Assembly: GCF_000224145.3 (NCBI RefSeq)
Contig: NW_004190470.2
Coordinates: 87,114 to 151,113, forward strand
Source of the DNA: Ciona intestinalis
Lineage: Eukaryota > Chordata > Ascidiacea > Phlebobranchia > Cionidae
Direction of reading: 5' to 3'
Length of the DNA: 64,000 nt
Shown here piece after piece: positions 23,301 through 32,500 of the stretch (position 1 is its first letter; every line of letters begins with the position of its first letter). Position numbers and translations under genes: made by a program. The notes under the pieces are model-generated. The model saw only the letters and a program-made list of their open reading frames with translations. It searched no databases and was not told the DNA's origin.

Positions 23301-26300
23301 AGTTTAGACTTTTAATATTAGTACTTTGTTTGTTGAAACAACATTATTGCTGGTTATTGATGCGTTTCAACCAATATTATAATGCGTTTTGTTAAAATCA
23401 CAATTCAATTTTTTAATTTCAGATCGACGCATCAGTTTTGTTGCGTTTCCAGATGACAAATTGTTCCGTTCCAATTCTTCGAGTACATTTACTATGTTTA
23501 ACAATGTCACTGTTAATTCTGATGCTGTGTTGTCGGCTACTGTGGTCAATGCAAATGGACCTTTGAATAACCTTGATCCACCTGTTGAATTGGGTTTTGG
23601 AACCACTACGGTAACTACTACAAATATAGTTAGCAGTGCTTTCAAGTTATGATATTTTTTTGCACATTTAGTTTGATGAAACGCCTTATGTATTGGACCT
23701 GTAGGCAATTGGCTGTGGTTAGGTTATTCCTGCTTTAATTACCCCGTCGCTTGCCGCAATCCTGATAAACTGGTATTATAGTGCGACTGGCCTCTTTTTT
23801 AGTCTTGACCCATTCTGAAAACTGTGTAATACTGTCCAAGAGGCAGGACACCTCTTTTAGAAGTATAATATTATGATATGATATGTAGATGCATAGTTTA
23901 CATTTTCATTTAACATCAAAAATTTAAAAAAACTTTTAGTATCACGGAGGTAAATGCCGCAAAATAGTCAGGAGCTTTGTTTTTTTTGTCAGGTGGTAAA
24001 AAAGATTCTGCTAATACGATCTGGACGCTATTGCATCATTTTGTTTGTTTCTCTGCAGGGTTTGATTGCAGGTAGAAGTGTTTGTGTTTATTGGGATGAA
24101 GTGACACTTACTTGGTCAGATGTGGGTTCTGTAATCACCAATTCCTCAAACACCACGTTGACTTGTACATTTAACCATCTCACCAACTTTGCAACTTTGT
24201 TTGTGAGTAAACACTTTAAATTACCCTGTAGTTAATAATCTATGTATCTGTTGTTTTAGTTAATCATCATTTAAGATAATTTGACCATGAATAAGGTATT
24301 CATACATTATGATCAATGTCATGCAATAGTAAACTGAAATATTTCAAAACAACATTGCTTTATTGTAGTTATCGAATCAAGTGTGAAATCATAATAAGAT
24401 TTTTTGGGTTTTCCAACAATAATAGCCTATTTGCTATCAAATTTTGCCTTAAATTTTAATATATGTACACTTTAAACGTAAGTGTCAATTTAGTGTATTT
24501 TAATCGAATTAGGCATGATTGCAAGAAAAGGTATGTCTAAAATTTTCAGAATAGTTATATACCCACAGTGTATTAAACGTCTAGTTTTAGACTGTGGGTT
24601 CAGCCACACAGATTTATTACTTATATTTATAACAACAGCATCAAAACCTAATGTACCAAGTTATCACACATACACACCATGTAGACTGTTGTTTATTACC
24701 AAATTATTTACCAACAGTTGCCTGGAGATGATACCAGCATCAGTAATTCACATGTTCTTGATATCTTGACTGTGGTTGGTTGTTCCATCTCCGGTGCCTC
24801 TTGTCTCCTCCTCATTCTCATCTTCATCTTTGTTCCGTGAGTTTACAGTGTTGCCACTTTATTATATTTCAGTGTTGCCATTTGAAAACTGTAGGTTGAG
24901 AATATATGATATTAAATCAACTTTGCTAAGCAGGGCAAAAACATTTTTTTTTATTTTTTAAGTACTTTAACAGCATTGACAAAGACTGAAAACGTTTTAA
25001 ATTCATTTTTAATAAAAAGCCCTTATAGTTTAAACTCAAACACTTAAAATATTTCTCGATTTTCATACAGAAAAACACGTCTTAAAGGTCGTAAGAAGGG
25101 GGCTATTCTTCTTGCCAATCTCGCGACTGCGATTCTTCTTCTTGATATTTTCCTCATTGTGAGCGAGCAAGAGATTGTGACATCATCGATGACATCATGC
25201 CTTGCTGTGTCAGTGCTTACCTACTTCTCCATGATGAGTGTTTTCACTTGGATGATGGTGGAAGGTTTCAGCATTGCTTCTATTATCATCTATGTAAGTT
25301 TTACTACAATTTTTCATAATAATAAAGTTCTGAAATTAGTTTAAATATTTTAAAACTTTGTTGATGTTATTGTTATCATTATTATTCTAACCACAAGATT
25401 TTCTGGTTCGCATTATTTTTTTTTGGTACTTTATATTGCAGAAGGTAATTAATATTAACTTTGATTTGTCTCTTCAATTACGGTAGCGAAGATTTAGAAA
25501 TATTTTAAACGAAAAGACAGGATATAGCGACAAAACAACAGTTGTTAAAACACGCTTGCAGTTAAAAACATATTTACATTTAATTAGAGGAAAATAAGCA
25601 TGGTCGCTGCACCTAGCGGACAGACGTGCCATATATTTTAATTAACAAACTTTTTATTGAATATTACAGCAGTTCTTTCTCTTTGTACAGACTTATTTGT
25701 TGTAGCCTATATGGCAGTAGTTTAGATAATTGTACACTTTTTAAAATACGTGTATACCAACACTCTGCTATTATGGTTAGAATGCTCCTCTGTTAACTAG
25801 AGAATACTCCGTTTATATCATGAAGCTGCCACAATTTTTAAAAGGTGTTTTGGGCAAGACACTTTGAGCTTGAGCTAACTGCTCCAAAAATCACATGGTA
25901 ACTCGTAAGCCCACAGCATGCAAGGATAAACAAGTGGCCTTTTGTGTTTTTATTCAGTACAAATACCACCCAGCACAATTGTGCGTTGAGTTAATACTTT
26001 CATAAAACCTTAAAAGGGCATACCAATAAAGCAAATCAAAATTTGTGTAGTGACAGAAATGCTCAAATGTGATCTGAAGATTCATATACAAATTTTCATT
26101 TTTGTTTGTTTGCCCCCTTAACCATTTGTAACTATTTTTTTCCAGCCATTTAAAACTCGAGGAAAGTTATTTGGTAACTGGTTCATGATTGCTTCATGTT
26201 TGTGGGGTTGGTTGCTACCAGCGTTGGTTATCATGTTCACCACAATCTTTAACATTGATATGTACAAGAGAACAGATGGAGAGTAAGAAACTTTTTTCTA

Positions 26301-28044
26301 TATTTTGTTTTAATTTTTATTTTATGTATTTTAGTTCAAACCAGGGTAAAATTGAGACAATGTTGTGTTGTAATATTTCATAAATAAGTTTAACAAACTT
26401 TTCCACCAGGTGTTACATTCAGCCAGGGCTAGTGTTGTATGCTGTTCTTATACCAGCAGCTATAACACTTGGTGTAAATCTGATGTTGTATGTCTTTCTA
26501 ACTTATAAAGTGACCTGTGCAAAACGACCAAACTTTATGGTAAGTTATAACTTTTGAATGAAATTGTATCAAATATCATTTTTTAATTATTGGTTTATCT
26601 AATCTTGGGTTCAACAGCCACACTATATAACTGATGCTTTTCCCAACACCCTTTATCCATAACATGTTTTAAAGACTGTCGTTTTGCTGTTGATTCCTTC
26701 TCTTCATTCTTTAAAAGCTAATTTTGGATACAGACAATATCAACTTTGCTGTTTTTATTAAACATGCTTCACTTTTCAGGCTGGCAAGTCGAAAGATTTA
26801 CAAAAAAATTTGCTTTTCTCGTTAACTTTGTTTGTCACGCTTGGATTAACATGGATCTTTGGTTTCGTCATCATTCCAGGAAATGGGGATGCAAGTTTTG
26901 CTTTCTCCGTTTTATTCACTGTGTTTAACTCATTACAAGGTTGGGGAATACAAGATATGTAATATAGTTTCATTTGATATGCACATAATAATACTAACAC
27001 AGTCGAATAATGGGCATGGGTCCAACATTTTATCATTGCTACCATTGTGAATATGTCCTTGGTCTAAAGTATGTATGGCTGACAATTTGGACAACCCATT
27101 AATGGCCACTAGATTGGAGCAATTACTGTTCAGTGTTTTACCCGAGAACACATATGCCAACAATGGTAGCAGTGGCAAGTCTTGAACGCATAACCTCTAT
27201 GGTTAAAGGCAGGCATAGTAACCAATCTACCCACAACGTGTATTAATTTGAAATCATATTCCCAGGTTTCTTCCTGTTCTTGCTGTATGTGGTTCGTCAG
27301 AAGTTTACTAGGTCTGCCATATCTGAACAAGCACGCAGAATCTCAACATATGCAATCCCAACAACCAGGACAACTCAGTAAGTAACATTGTATGTAAGGA
27401 GTTGGGAAAAGTCATATGGGAAAAGGTAGAGATAATGTAGAAGTAACTTGGATGATTTGGAAAAATGGTTGAAGCCATATTTGGACCATTATCATTTGGA
27501 ACACTCATCAATCTCCCACAAAGTAACATACTTGGTAACTCGTAAGCTGGCACGAGGTGTATGAATATCCATGTTATAACGACTGTTGTTTTTTGGCCAC
27601 GCAAGGATAAAGTAAGTTACAATCATTCATTCAACAAAAGTTTTAAAGACTAACAGAGCTAAGATATAACACAATTTAACAATCTTAGATAAAGCTAAAA
27701 TGTGGATTCACCACACATGGGTACATCTCATTTCCAAACCCGCATTACTTTAGATATAATTTGAATAAGTGGTTTTATCCAAATTGTCAGCCCTACAATA
27801 AAAAAAATCCCCAAACGAGACGTGCAAAACAAAACCCCCGTGTTGTAATTATTATCGTTGCCTCCCCCGTGATGATAAAACAAGGTGCATTTTTTATATA
27901 ATAATATGTACTTTAAATAGGTCATCACGGCCCTCAACACGTCACATTTCATCATCGACGTCATTTCACGAAAACGACGCATTTGAAGAAGAAATCGAAA
28001 ATTGGAGAAGCGAGGCTTCAGTAGTGCAGCAGGGAGCTCGCTAA
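5390..28044 (+). CDS. Adhesion G-protein-coupled receptor, 48 exons
   Basis: Cell-surface receptor of the adhesion GPCR class. I joined 48 exons in phase to 1519 codons ending in TAA at 28042-28044. Order: signal peptide (exon 1, 5390-5444, VCIILLIGVIQG); two copies of an unknown module (5703-7970 and 8641-11140); a Ser/Thr-rich stalk of micro-exons (11372-17998); EGF-like exon (18454-18582); hormone-receptor domain (19257-20655); GAIN region (20879-23610); GPS (24059-24202); seven membrane helices (24718-27377); cytoplasmic tail (27921-28044). Exon positions are given in the sub-features. Domain order and motifs are typical of the class, where GAIN self-cleaves at the GPS and a tethered peptide activates the 7TM core. 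The ligand is unknown and the subfamily is not resolved. The stalk holds two N gaps and one possible assembly duplication, so the exact length is uncertain. Confidence 0.9.
5487..5668. mobile_element. MITE, second subfamily
   Basis: AGTAAGGTGGGGCAAGATGG at the left; body with GGAAATATGGGATTTTGGTG and CCCATCTTAGCCC at the right. This subfamily differs in its 3' half from the main one. It ends about 35 bp before GPCR exon 2. Confidence 0.7.
6008..6262. mobile_element. MITE, second subfamily, diverged
   Basis: AATAGGATGGGGGCGCTAC at the left, AGAGCGTTGTTAATTGAAGC and GGAAATATGAAGTTTGG inside, TTTTATCTTACCTCGCAGTA at the right. Confidence 0.5.
6376..6645. mobile_element. Two adjoining MITE copies
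   Basis: 6376-6480 is the first half of a main-type copy (GTAGCGTGGGGGAATATGAG); 6488-6645 is a second-subfamily copy (AAGGATGGAGGGGCAAGATA to CCATCTTACCCCACAGTAC). Confidence 0.6.
7499..7666. mobile_element. MITE
   Basis: TAGTAGGTTGGGGGGAGATGG to GGTGTCCCATCTTACCCCAC in a GPCR intron; slightly shortened body. Confidence 0.8.
8213..8405. mobile_element. MITE
   Basis: AGCAGGGTGGAGAGAGACGA to GTGTCCTATCTCCCCACCC in a GPCR intron. Confidence 0.75.
8641..11140 (+). other. GPCR ectodomain module, copy 2
   Basis: Exons 8641-8807, 9137-9198, 9561-9654, 10257-10415, 10614-10741 and 11064-11140, with the same splice phases as copy 1 and very similar lengths (167/167, 62/56, 94/100, 159/153, 128/125, 77/74). 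It contains YPEFCVGSRATHPFIALMWI and ICEVYFQVSNPK, aligning with YPNYAFGSKSTYPFIALM and VCEIYFTIEK of copy 1. Two in-frame acceptors six bases apart (exon start 8635 or 8641) could add two residues. Confidence 0.75.
13967..14158. mobile_element. MITE in a stalk intron
   Basis: AGTAGGGTGGGCAAAAATGA at one end and TGTCACAGCTTACCCCACA at the other, with the family body between. It lies in the intron between exons 13903-13935 and 14204-14236. Confidence 0.75.
14522..15048 (+). repeat. Tandem array of four 75-bp exons with their introns
   Basis: Four exon-plus-intron units spaced about 150 bp (starts 14522, 14671, 14820, 14974). Both exon and flanking intron sequence (AATATTTCAG acceptor, GGTGAGCAAAAAT donor) are repeated, showing duplication at the DNA level. 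The last copy has an A instead of G before the donor (ATAAGTGAG). Confidence 0.85.
15086..16348. mobile_element. DNA transposon remnant with TTAA target duplication
   Basis: The left end AGAGTCTGGACCACG and right end (reverse complement AGAGTCCGGCCCACGG) are terminal inverted repeats. Both flanks are TTAA (15082-15085 and 16349-16352), as for piggyBac or Kolobok-type elements. Subterminal sequences on both sides share TCGCGGGCACT and TGACGT. Inside, near 15544-15664, a plus-strand reading frame gives a peptide with the core IEPFQFEPVLPA before it enters the 50-N gap at 15665-15714. That PFQFEP-type motif resembles an N-terminal segment common in aquatic-animal transposon proteins, but I cannot name the family. 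The element lies in the intron behind the fourth 75-bp stalk exon. Confidence 0.6.
15665..15714. other. Assembly gap (50 N)
   Basis: Fifty N inside the TTAA-flanked transposon. The true length of the missing sequence is unknown. Confidence 0.98.
16395..16450 (+). pseudogene. Decayed fifth copy of the 75-bp stalk exon
   Basis: After a CCAG acceptor, the sequence begins like the 75-bp stalk exons (ETTAEL), but a TGA appears in the expected frame where CCTGGATC has become ATTGATT, and the GGTGAG donor has been replaced by AAATAAAA. It is separated from the intact copies by the transposon insertion at 15086-16348. Confidence 0.7.
16518..16755 (+). mobile_element. SINE, 5' truncated
   Basis: Body GCTGCCATTGTGGGCGTATG, GGGCAAGACACTTAACGGCA, AAAGTAACATACATGGTAAC and tail (ATTC)n. 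It lies in a GPCR stalk intron. Confidence 0.8.
16948..17998 (+). other. GPCR stalk exons, 42-bp type
   Basis: Four 42-bp phase 1-1 exons at 16948-16989, 17224-17265, 17678-17719 and 17957-17998, each encoding a VE[VA]TTP[KR]PVVTTT[SP] segment. Exon 3 begins exactly at the end of the 50-N gap. Exons 3 and 4 with their introns nearly repeat exons 1 and 2, so two of the four may be an assembly artefact. Confidence 0.65.
17628..17677. other. Assembly gap (50 N)
   Basis: Fifty N between two nearly identical blocks in the GPCR stalk. Confidence 0.98.
18454..18582 (+). other. GPCR EGF-like exon
   Basis: 129-bp phase 1-1 exon encoding a Cys-rich segment: SCLSTCDGCDGPCS followed by ECVCQCIAGYIPKT and a last Cys in LGCQP. 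Nine cysteines in 43 residues, with the C-x-C-x-C-x-A-G-Y turn of EGF-like domains, although spacing is not classical. A symmetric exon is usual for mobile EGF modules. Confidence 0.6.
19257..20655 (+). other. GPCR hormone-receptor (HRM) domain exons
   Basis: Exons 19257-19379 and 20567-20655. VVCDEETLLYPF, NNKCPVN, RRCYLNGTWATPTW and TSC give four cysteines and the G-x-W signature of the HRM domain, which commonly precedes GAIN in adhesion GPCRs. The long intron carries a complete SINE at 19536-19852. Confidence 0.7.
19536..19852 (+). mobile_element. SINE, full-length
   Basis: tRNA-like head GGTATAGTGGTTAGCGCGCC (A box) and GGGTTCAAGGCTC (B box), then GCTACCATTGTGGACG, GGGCAAGACACTTAACGGCA, ATACATGGTAACTCGTAAGC, TTTTCCGGCCACGCGAGG and an (ATTC)n tail. 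Best reference copy in the window. Confidence 0.9.
21612..21845 (-). mobile_element. SINE, reverse strand, directly before a GAIN exon
   Basis: Tail (ATTC)n reads as GAATGAATGAATGAATG, then TAACTTGCTTTATCCTCGCC and the reversed body to ACCCACAATGGTA. Only about 18-30 bases separate its end from the acceptor of exon 21863-21975. Confidence 0.8.
22034..22320 (-). mobile_element. SINE, reverse strand, near full-length
   Basis: Reverse complement shows the head (GTGGTTAGCGGCCTGCCTG), B box (GGGTTGAAGGCC), body and tail. It lies in a GAIN intron. Confidence 0.85.
22362..22600 (+). mobile_element. SINE, plus strand, tail shortened
   Basis: Head CATGGCAAAGTGGTTAGCGC, B box GGGTTCAAGGCTT, body to ATACATGGTAACTCGTAATG. 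Together with the previous copy it forms an inverted SINE pair about 40 bp apart. Confidence 0.85.
23100..23205. mobile_element. Partial copy of the ACCAGATGAGCC element
   Basis: TAATGTAAATATTCTTTTAC at the left and TTTATACCAGATGAGCCGCT at the right resemble the ends of the element at 46089-46265; shorter and diverged. Confidence 0.45.
24059..24202 (+). other. GPCR GPS motif exon
   Basis: 48 codons, including RSVCVYWDEVTLTWSDVG and LTCTFNHLTNFATLF. The CVYWD and W-x-D-x-G elements and the terminal HLTNFA are the GPS signature; cleavage in the family occurs between His-Leu and Thr. The usual Cys after the W-x-x-x-G position is replaced (SVGS), leaving fewer cysteines than most GPS motifs. Confidence 0.85.
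25448..25570. repeat. Dispersed repeat, second copy
   Basis: GATTTGTCTCTTCAATTACG, GCGAAGATTTAGAAATATTT and GATATAGCGACAAAAC match the repeat at 2165-2310; the (AAT)n run is absent here. Confidence 0.6.
25850..25930 (+). mobile_element. Degenerate SINE fragment
   Basis: GGGCAAGACACTTTGAGC, TCACATGGTAACTCGTAAGC and AGCATGCAAGGATAAA match blocks of the SINE body and tail with deletions between them. Confidence 0.45.
27040..27238 (-). mobile_element. SINE, reverse strand, 3' truncated
   Basis: Reverse complement shows a diverged head (GCCTGCCTTTAACC), a B-box region, GCTACCATTGTTGGC and the reversed body to GACAATTTGG. It lies in the intron between TM6 and TM7 exons. Confidence 0.65.
27510..27632 (+). 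mobile_element. SINE tail fragment
   Basis: CCCACAAAGTAACATACTTG, GTAAGCTGGCACGAGGTGTA, GGCCACGCAAGGATAAAGTA and an (ATTC) tail. Confidence 0.75.
27921..28044 (+). other. GPCR C-terminal exon
   Basis: Encodes a short Ser-rich then acidic cytoplasmic tail (SSSTSFHENDAFEEEIENW) and ends in TAA. Phase 2 acceptor agrees with exon 27266-27377. Confidence 0.8.
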
Positions 28045-29593
28045 GTCGACCTTACTGTCTACAAAGTGGTGTTTATAACTTGATATATGCGAATCTATGA
28101 AGCAGAACATTGATCCCATCCATGTTAAACTCTGCTGAAGTTTCGGAAGTTGACGCATTGACTGCACAGATTCTTACTCAATGTAAAATCAGATTACTAT
28201 TAATAGATTGGAAAAGGTCTGCGAAGCGAAGGTGTTGAATGTACAAATTTGAAACTTACAAGCCCACCTGTTTAGTACCTTGTAGCACTTCTAACATACA
28301 TCAAGCGTACTCGTAATTTATTATTTTATTATCGTGATAAATGTAGACGTAATCTTCGAACATCGTATTATACTACTATGGGGTAAGATGGGACAGCATT
28401 AGGTCGTAAGATCAAAAAATTCCAATCGTGTAAAAAACAATTAAAAACGGTATACGGGAGAAAAGGTGTAACATCCTTCTATGATCTGTGGTCGCCGGCG
28501 TGGCACCACAGCAAAGCTCCTTTTCGTGCCACACCGCATATGCTGAACGTTTGCAAAAGACTAAACATAACCTGATGAATGAGAATGGTACGGCATTGCA
28601 CGTGTTTTCTCAATCTGGAGTGGCTGATTTTCCAGAACAACATGGATTTTAGAACACACAGCCTTGATCCGAATGAATTGCACTGGGGACTTTTCAAACC
28701 TGGTAAAAAATGATCAACCAAAGTTCGAGCTGCCATTTCTCCCGGTAAAGGTTAACAGTTAACACTCCACCCAGCATTTGATAAATGAATCACGTCACAA
28801 CCAATACATAATAATTTTATAACCATTAAAAATCATTTAAAAATATTCCCTTTTTACAATACCCTACGATATTATTATATCCATGGTCAAAGCACTGCCA
28901 CAGTATATCTATATGACTACGATAGCAGGACACCTTCCTTAAGCCTAATCTGTAACGTACCGAAGGATTCTTTACTCGTGCCCATTACTAAAATAATATT
29001 TACTTCTGATTCCAAACTATTTAATTCCGCATAATCAAACAACTTGTTTATTAGTTCCTCCTTGCTCTTTTTTTATAAGCTCTGTTTATTACGCGGCCTG
29101 TAGCTGAAAAATGAAATAAACAAACAATGTTTATTAAAGTAACTGAAGCGGAACAAGCGCGGCTTTTAAAGAGGATTATCCTCTGTTTCTTTTAATATAT
29201 TATTGCTCATCGGTTTAGTTGTCTCCTATTTTCGTATTAGAAAAATCTATAGTAAAACTGAACCTACTAATTAAAATTAAAAAGCATTTGCTATTAACCA
29301 ACCAACTTAAATAATATAAATGTTTTAAATAAATGTAATTGAACCTACTGATTGTACATTTTTACACCCTCAGGCATAACGTAACGGAGCTCAGCATGTT
29401 TTATCGTGTTACAAAATTGACGGCATTAGGTTGCTATGATACAGATTTATGTTGGACGACAATTTAATAGCTTTATTTTAACTAAAAGATAGCATTTGCC
29501 TAAATGAGTCTGTAAGCTACTTTTCATATATAGCGAAAGATTTATACTTTATGTGTTTTGCTACTAACGAAATTTGTAAGGGTTTAGGGTGGA
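28045..29593. other. Intergenic region, GPCR to fucosyltransferase-like gene 1
   Basis: Carries a truncated MITE at 28375-28475 (GGGGTAAGATGGGACAGC) and otherwise AT-rich sequence in which I see no supported gene. A minus-strand open frame near 28479-28736 has no splice or family support. Confidence 0.5.
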
Positions 29594-32500
29594 ATGTGGT
29601 TGTGTAATACAGGTCGAAGAAAATGGAAATACGTGGGGGCTTTTTTCGTCGGTGTGATAACGCTAGTTACTGTTAAGGACAGTTTGTTAGGGGACATTCC
29701 GAGCAAAAGAAATTTACTAAATGTAAAAGGGACGTCTCATGCACGGTCGGATGTAATTTCCCACAAAGAAAGCAAGCTAAAACCAGCAATTAAAAACCGT
29801 CATGTATCAGGAAATTTGCATATCCACATTGTTGGCTTATCACGAACTATTTCACTTCAAAATGCTCATCCGAAAACTCCGGACAATGTTTCACTGAAAA
29901 GTTGCCCGGTTAAAGTTAACTTCGGATCTTCAGCTAAAAATCCAATAATTCGTTTGAGAAACGACCGATTTCTTTTCGTGATTGTGAAAAATGGACCAAA
30001 CAACCAGCTGTCAAGTCTAAGAGACGCAATATTTCTTTGTATAATGCTGAACAGGACGTTAGTTTTGCCTCTAATGTTCAAGCACAGATCTGACAGGTAA
30101 GATGACCAAGTGAAGCTCGTACGCATCAAGCTACACGTACTTTGTGGTTGTATCACTAGAAACATTCGATTATTCTTCTCTGCACCAGATCTAACAATTT
30201 CAATGCAATAACCTATAACATGGCTAATTTAAACGATGCCAAAACGCTTAGAAGCGTACATATATGTAAGTATATTAGAGTGGGGGAAGATGGGACACCG
30301 TTTCATTCTATTTTGTTGTCCCATTTGGTAGTAAACAAAGAACATTCAAAGAATTATTAAACCGTAGCCTCACGACTCCCATAGACCGTTGTTAATTGTT
30401 TAAAACACGATCATGATATTTGGATATTATGTGCAAAAGGTGTCCCATCTTACCCTACAGTATTCTATATATATTGTCATTGACTTGCTAACAGTATTTG
30501 CTTTTCACAACAGACAAATTGAGAATGGGAACGTTATAAACATCGCACATCGTGTTGATCTTGATGCTTTGGGTCGCTTTATTCCGTTCGTCACGCTCGA
30601 TGAGTTTCGCCAATCATGTGATGGAAGAATTAATGACGTTTTTCGAGTCAAATTCTTATCCCCAAACAGATACAGGGGGTACGAAGAATTGCTGAATATG
30701 ACAATTGACGAATTCCACGACTCAACCAATCGCAAGGTAAGTCGAATTCCATTTTGAAGTACAAACAGTTCTGTGTTTTCCCCAACTTACAGAAATGCAT
30801 TTCCACTTAATTGTCATTTTGTGTGCAGGATGTCTACGCAACGCCAAAGTTTCCATTAAAACAGAACTTGACAAAAACACAACGATTTCATGTGGCTGCA
30901 ACGAAGGAAGAGGTTTTAAAGTATTATAATAGCAAGGTAAACACAACAGAAAACGGCAGTTGCCCGCATTAAACCATTCTTATATTGTTACGATTTCTTT
31001 CTGTGTCAATAACTGCACTTCTTCAGTTCTTCGACCCAAACTTCCAATGTTTCTAATACTTCTATAATGAAGTTTTCTATCACCAGAATCCATGCGCCCT
31101 CTACCCACAACCGTATAAAAATCTGCTGGTTCACGAAGTTATACCGCAAGAGAAAGCACCTCAAAACTTAAGTACTAAAATATTTTATATAATAGGGTGG
31201 GGGAAGATGGGACAATGTTGAGCACGTAAAGTAGTCATATAATACTCTGGGGTAGTTTGCCACGGTGACAAACGAAACATCTGAGAAGTCACATAAAAAT
31301 AATATTTTAAATCTACACTGCCCATACCCATAATTATGCTGACTCGCTAACCTTATTTAACGATTGTTTTACTACCCACGTAAGCAAAAAAAAAATTATT
31401 AAATACAATTTCTATAGATATTGTTAATACAAGTTATGCTGCCCTGTATTCGGAAATTATACGTCATACGCGTCATCCTCAACATATAAAGCAGATGGCG
31501 TCACAATATATTGATGACGTCATTAAAACTCGACAATTCTTATCTGTGCATTGGAGATTTGACCGATCTGATTGGATGAGAAGGTACAATTCAATGGTTT
31601 AATGGTATAGTATATATAGCAGGGTGGAGAAGATGGGACACATTTTCATTTTATTTTCCTCGTCCCGTTTGATAGTATAAACATTCAACGAATTATAGTG
31701 GGGTGGGGGAAGATGGGACACCTTTAGCACATAATATCTAAATATCCTGATCGTGTTTTAAACAATTAACAACGGTCCAATAAGGGAGTTGTGAAGGCAC
31801 AGTTTTACAATTTTTTGAATTTTCCCTATTTACTATACCAAATTGGGCGGGAAAAAAGAATGAACATGTGTCCCATCTTCCCCACCCTACTATATTTAAA
31901 ACCGTATCCTCACGACTTTCATAGACCGTTGTTAATTGTTTTAAACACGATCAGGATTTTGGATATTATGTGCCAAAGGTGTCCCATCTTACCCACCGTG
32001 CTATACTTATACTAAATGCATTTGACACAGATGCCTGGCAGACGAGCCTTGGGCAACCTCTGCTCGCTTGCAACTGTGCGAAGAAATACAATCTTTCCGA
32101 CCGCAAGATGTCGCTCGAGCGATCGCAAATCAAACCGCCCAGTACGGATGTGGTGACGTCTACATTGCATCACCACCAACGGAAGCGGAATTTATTCAAA
32201 ATGTTTCAAATATTCTACGCCAAAATTACGTAGGTTCAGTTCATTACTTCACATATGACTAGTTAAATGTGTTAATGCGTACGTTCTATTTAATAAACAC
32301 ATGTCCAGCGCCGTGGCACTAATGGTTTGTCCAAATTATCAGCCATAATCACCGATAAAGTAACATGCATGGTAACTCGTAAGCTGGCATAATGTGTATT
32401 AACACCCGTGTTATAACGACTGCCGTTTTCCGGCCAAGTGGGAATAAAGTACATTCATTCATATTAAAACACACGCACTATTTAATAAACATCCAAAGCC

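Larger units (their letters stand above)
20879..23610 (+). other. GPCR GAIN domain exons
   Basis: Exons 20879-21052, 21503-21585, 21863-21975, 22874-23029 and 23423-23610. Residues such as NIWNDVRDSPINTPEQRQQ and ALTEIVNTTTL are the helical GAIN-A part; SISFVAFPDD-like beta strands (ISFVAFPDDKLF) and the PPVELGF strand before the GPS belong to GAIN-B. All phases are compatible. The exon at 21863 begins just behind a reverse SINE copy. Confidence 0.75.
24718..27377 (+). other. GPCR seven-transmembrane exons
   Basis: TM1 in 24718-24836 (SGASCLLLILIFIFVP); TM2-TM3 in 25071-25293 (LANLATAILLLDIFLI, then TYFSMMSVFTWMMVEGFSI, where the W-M-x-x-E-G is typical of adhesion/secretin receptors); TM4 in 26146-26282; TM5 in 26410-26539; TM6 in 26780-26939 (TLGLTWIFGFVII); TM7 in 27266-27377 (NSLQGFFLFLLYVV across the junction). 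The conserved extracellular Cys pair is present (MTSCLAV before TM3, ECYIQPG before TM5). Confidence 0.92.

Noticed and set aside
29866-30165. Minus-strand open frame of 99 codons
   Set aside because: It is antisense to exon 1 of fucosyltransferase-like gene 1, whose plus-strand frame is conserved in the paralogue.
32068-32233. Alternative plus-strand frame over exon 6 of fucosyltransferase-like gene 1
   Set aside because: The other frame (EIQSFRPQDVARAI) is the one that joins in phase and is conserved in gene 2.
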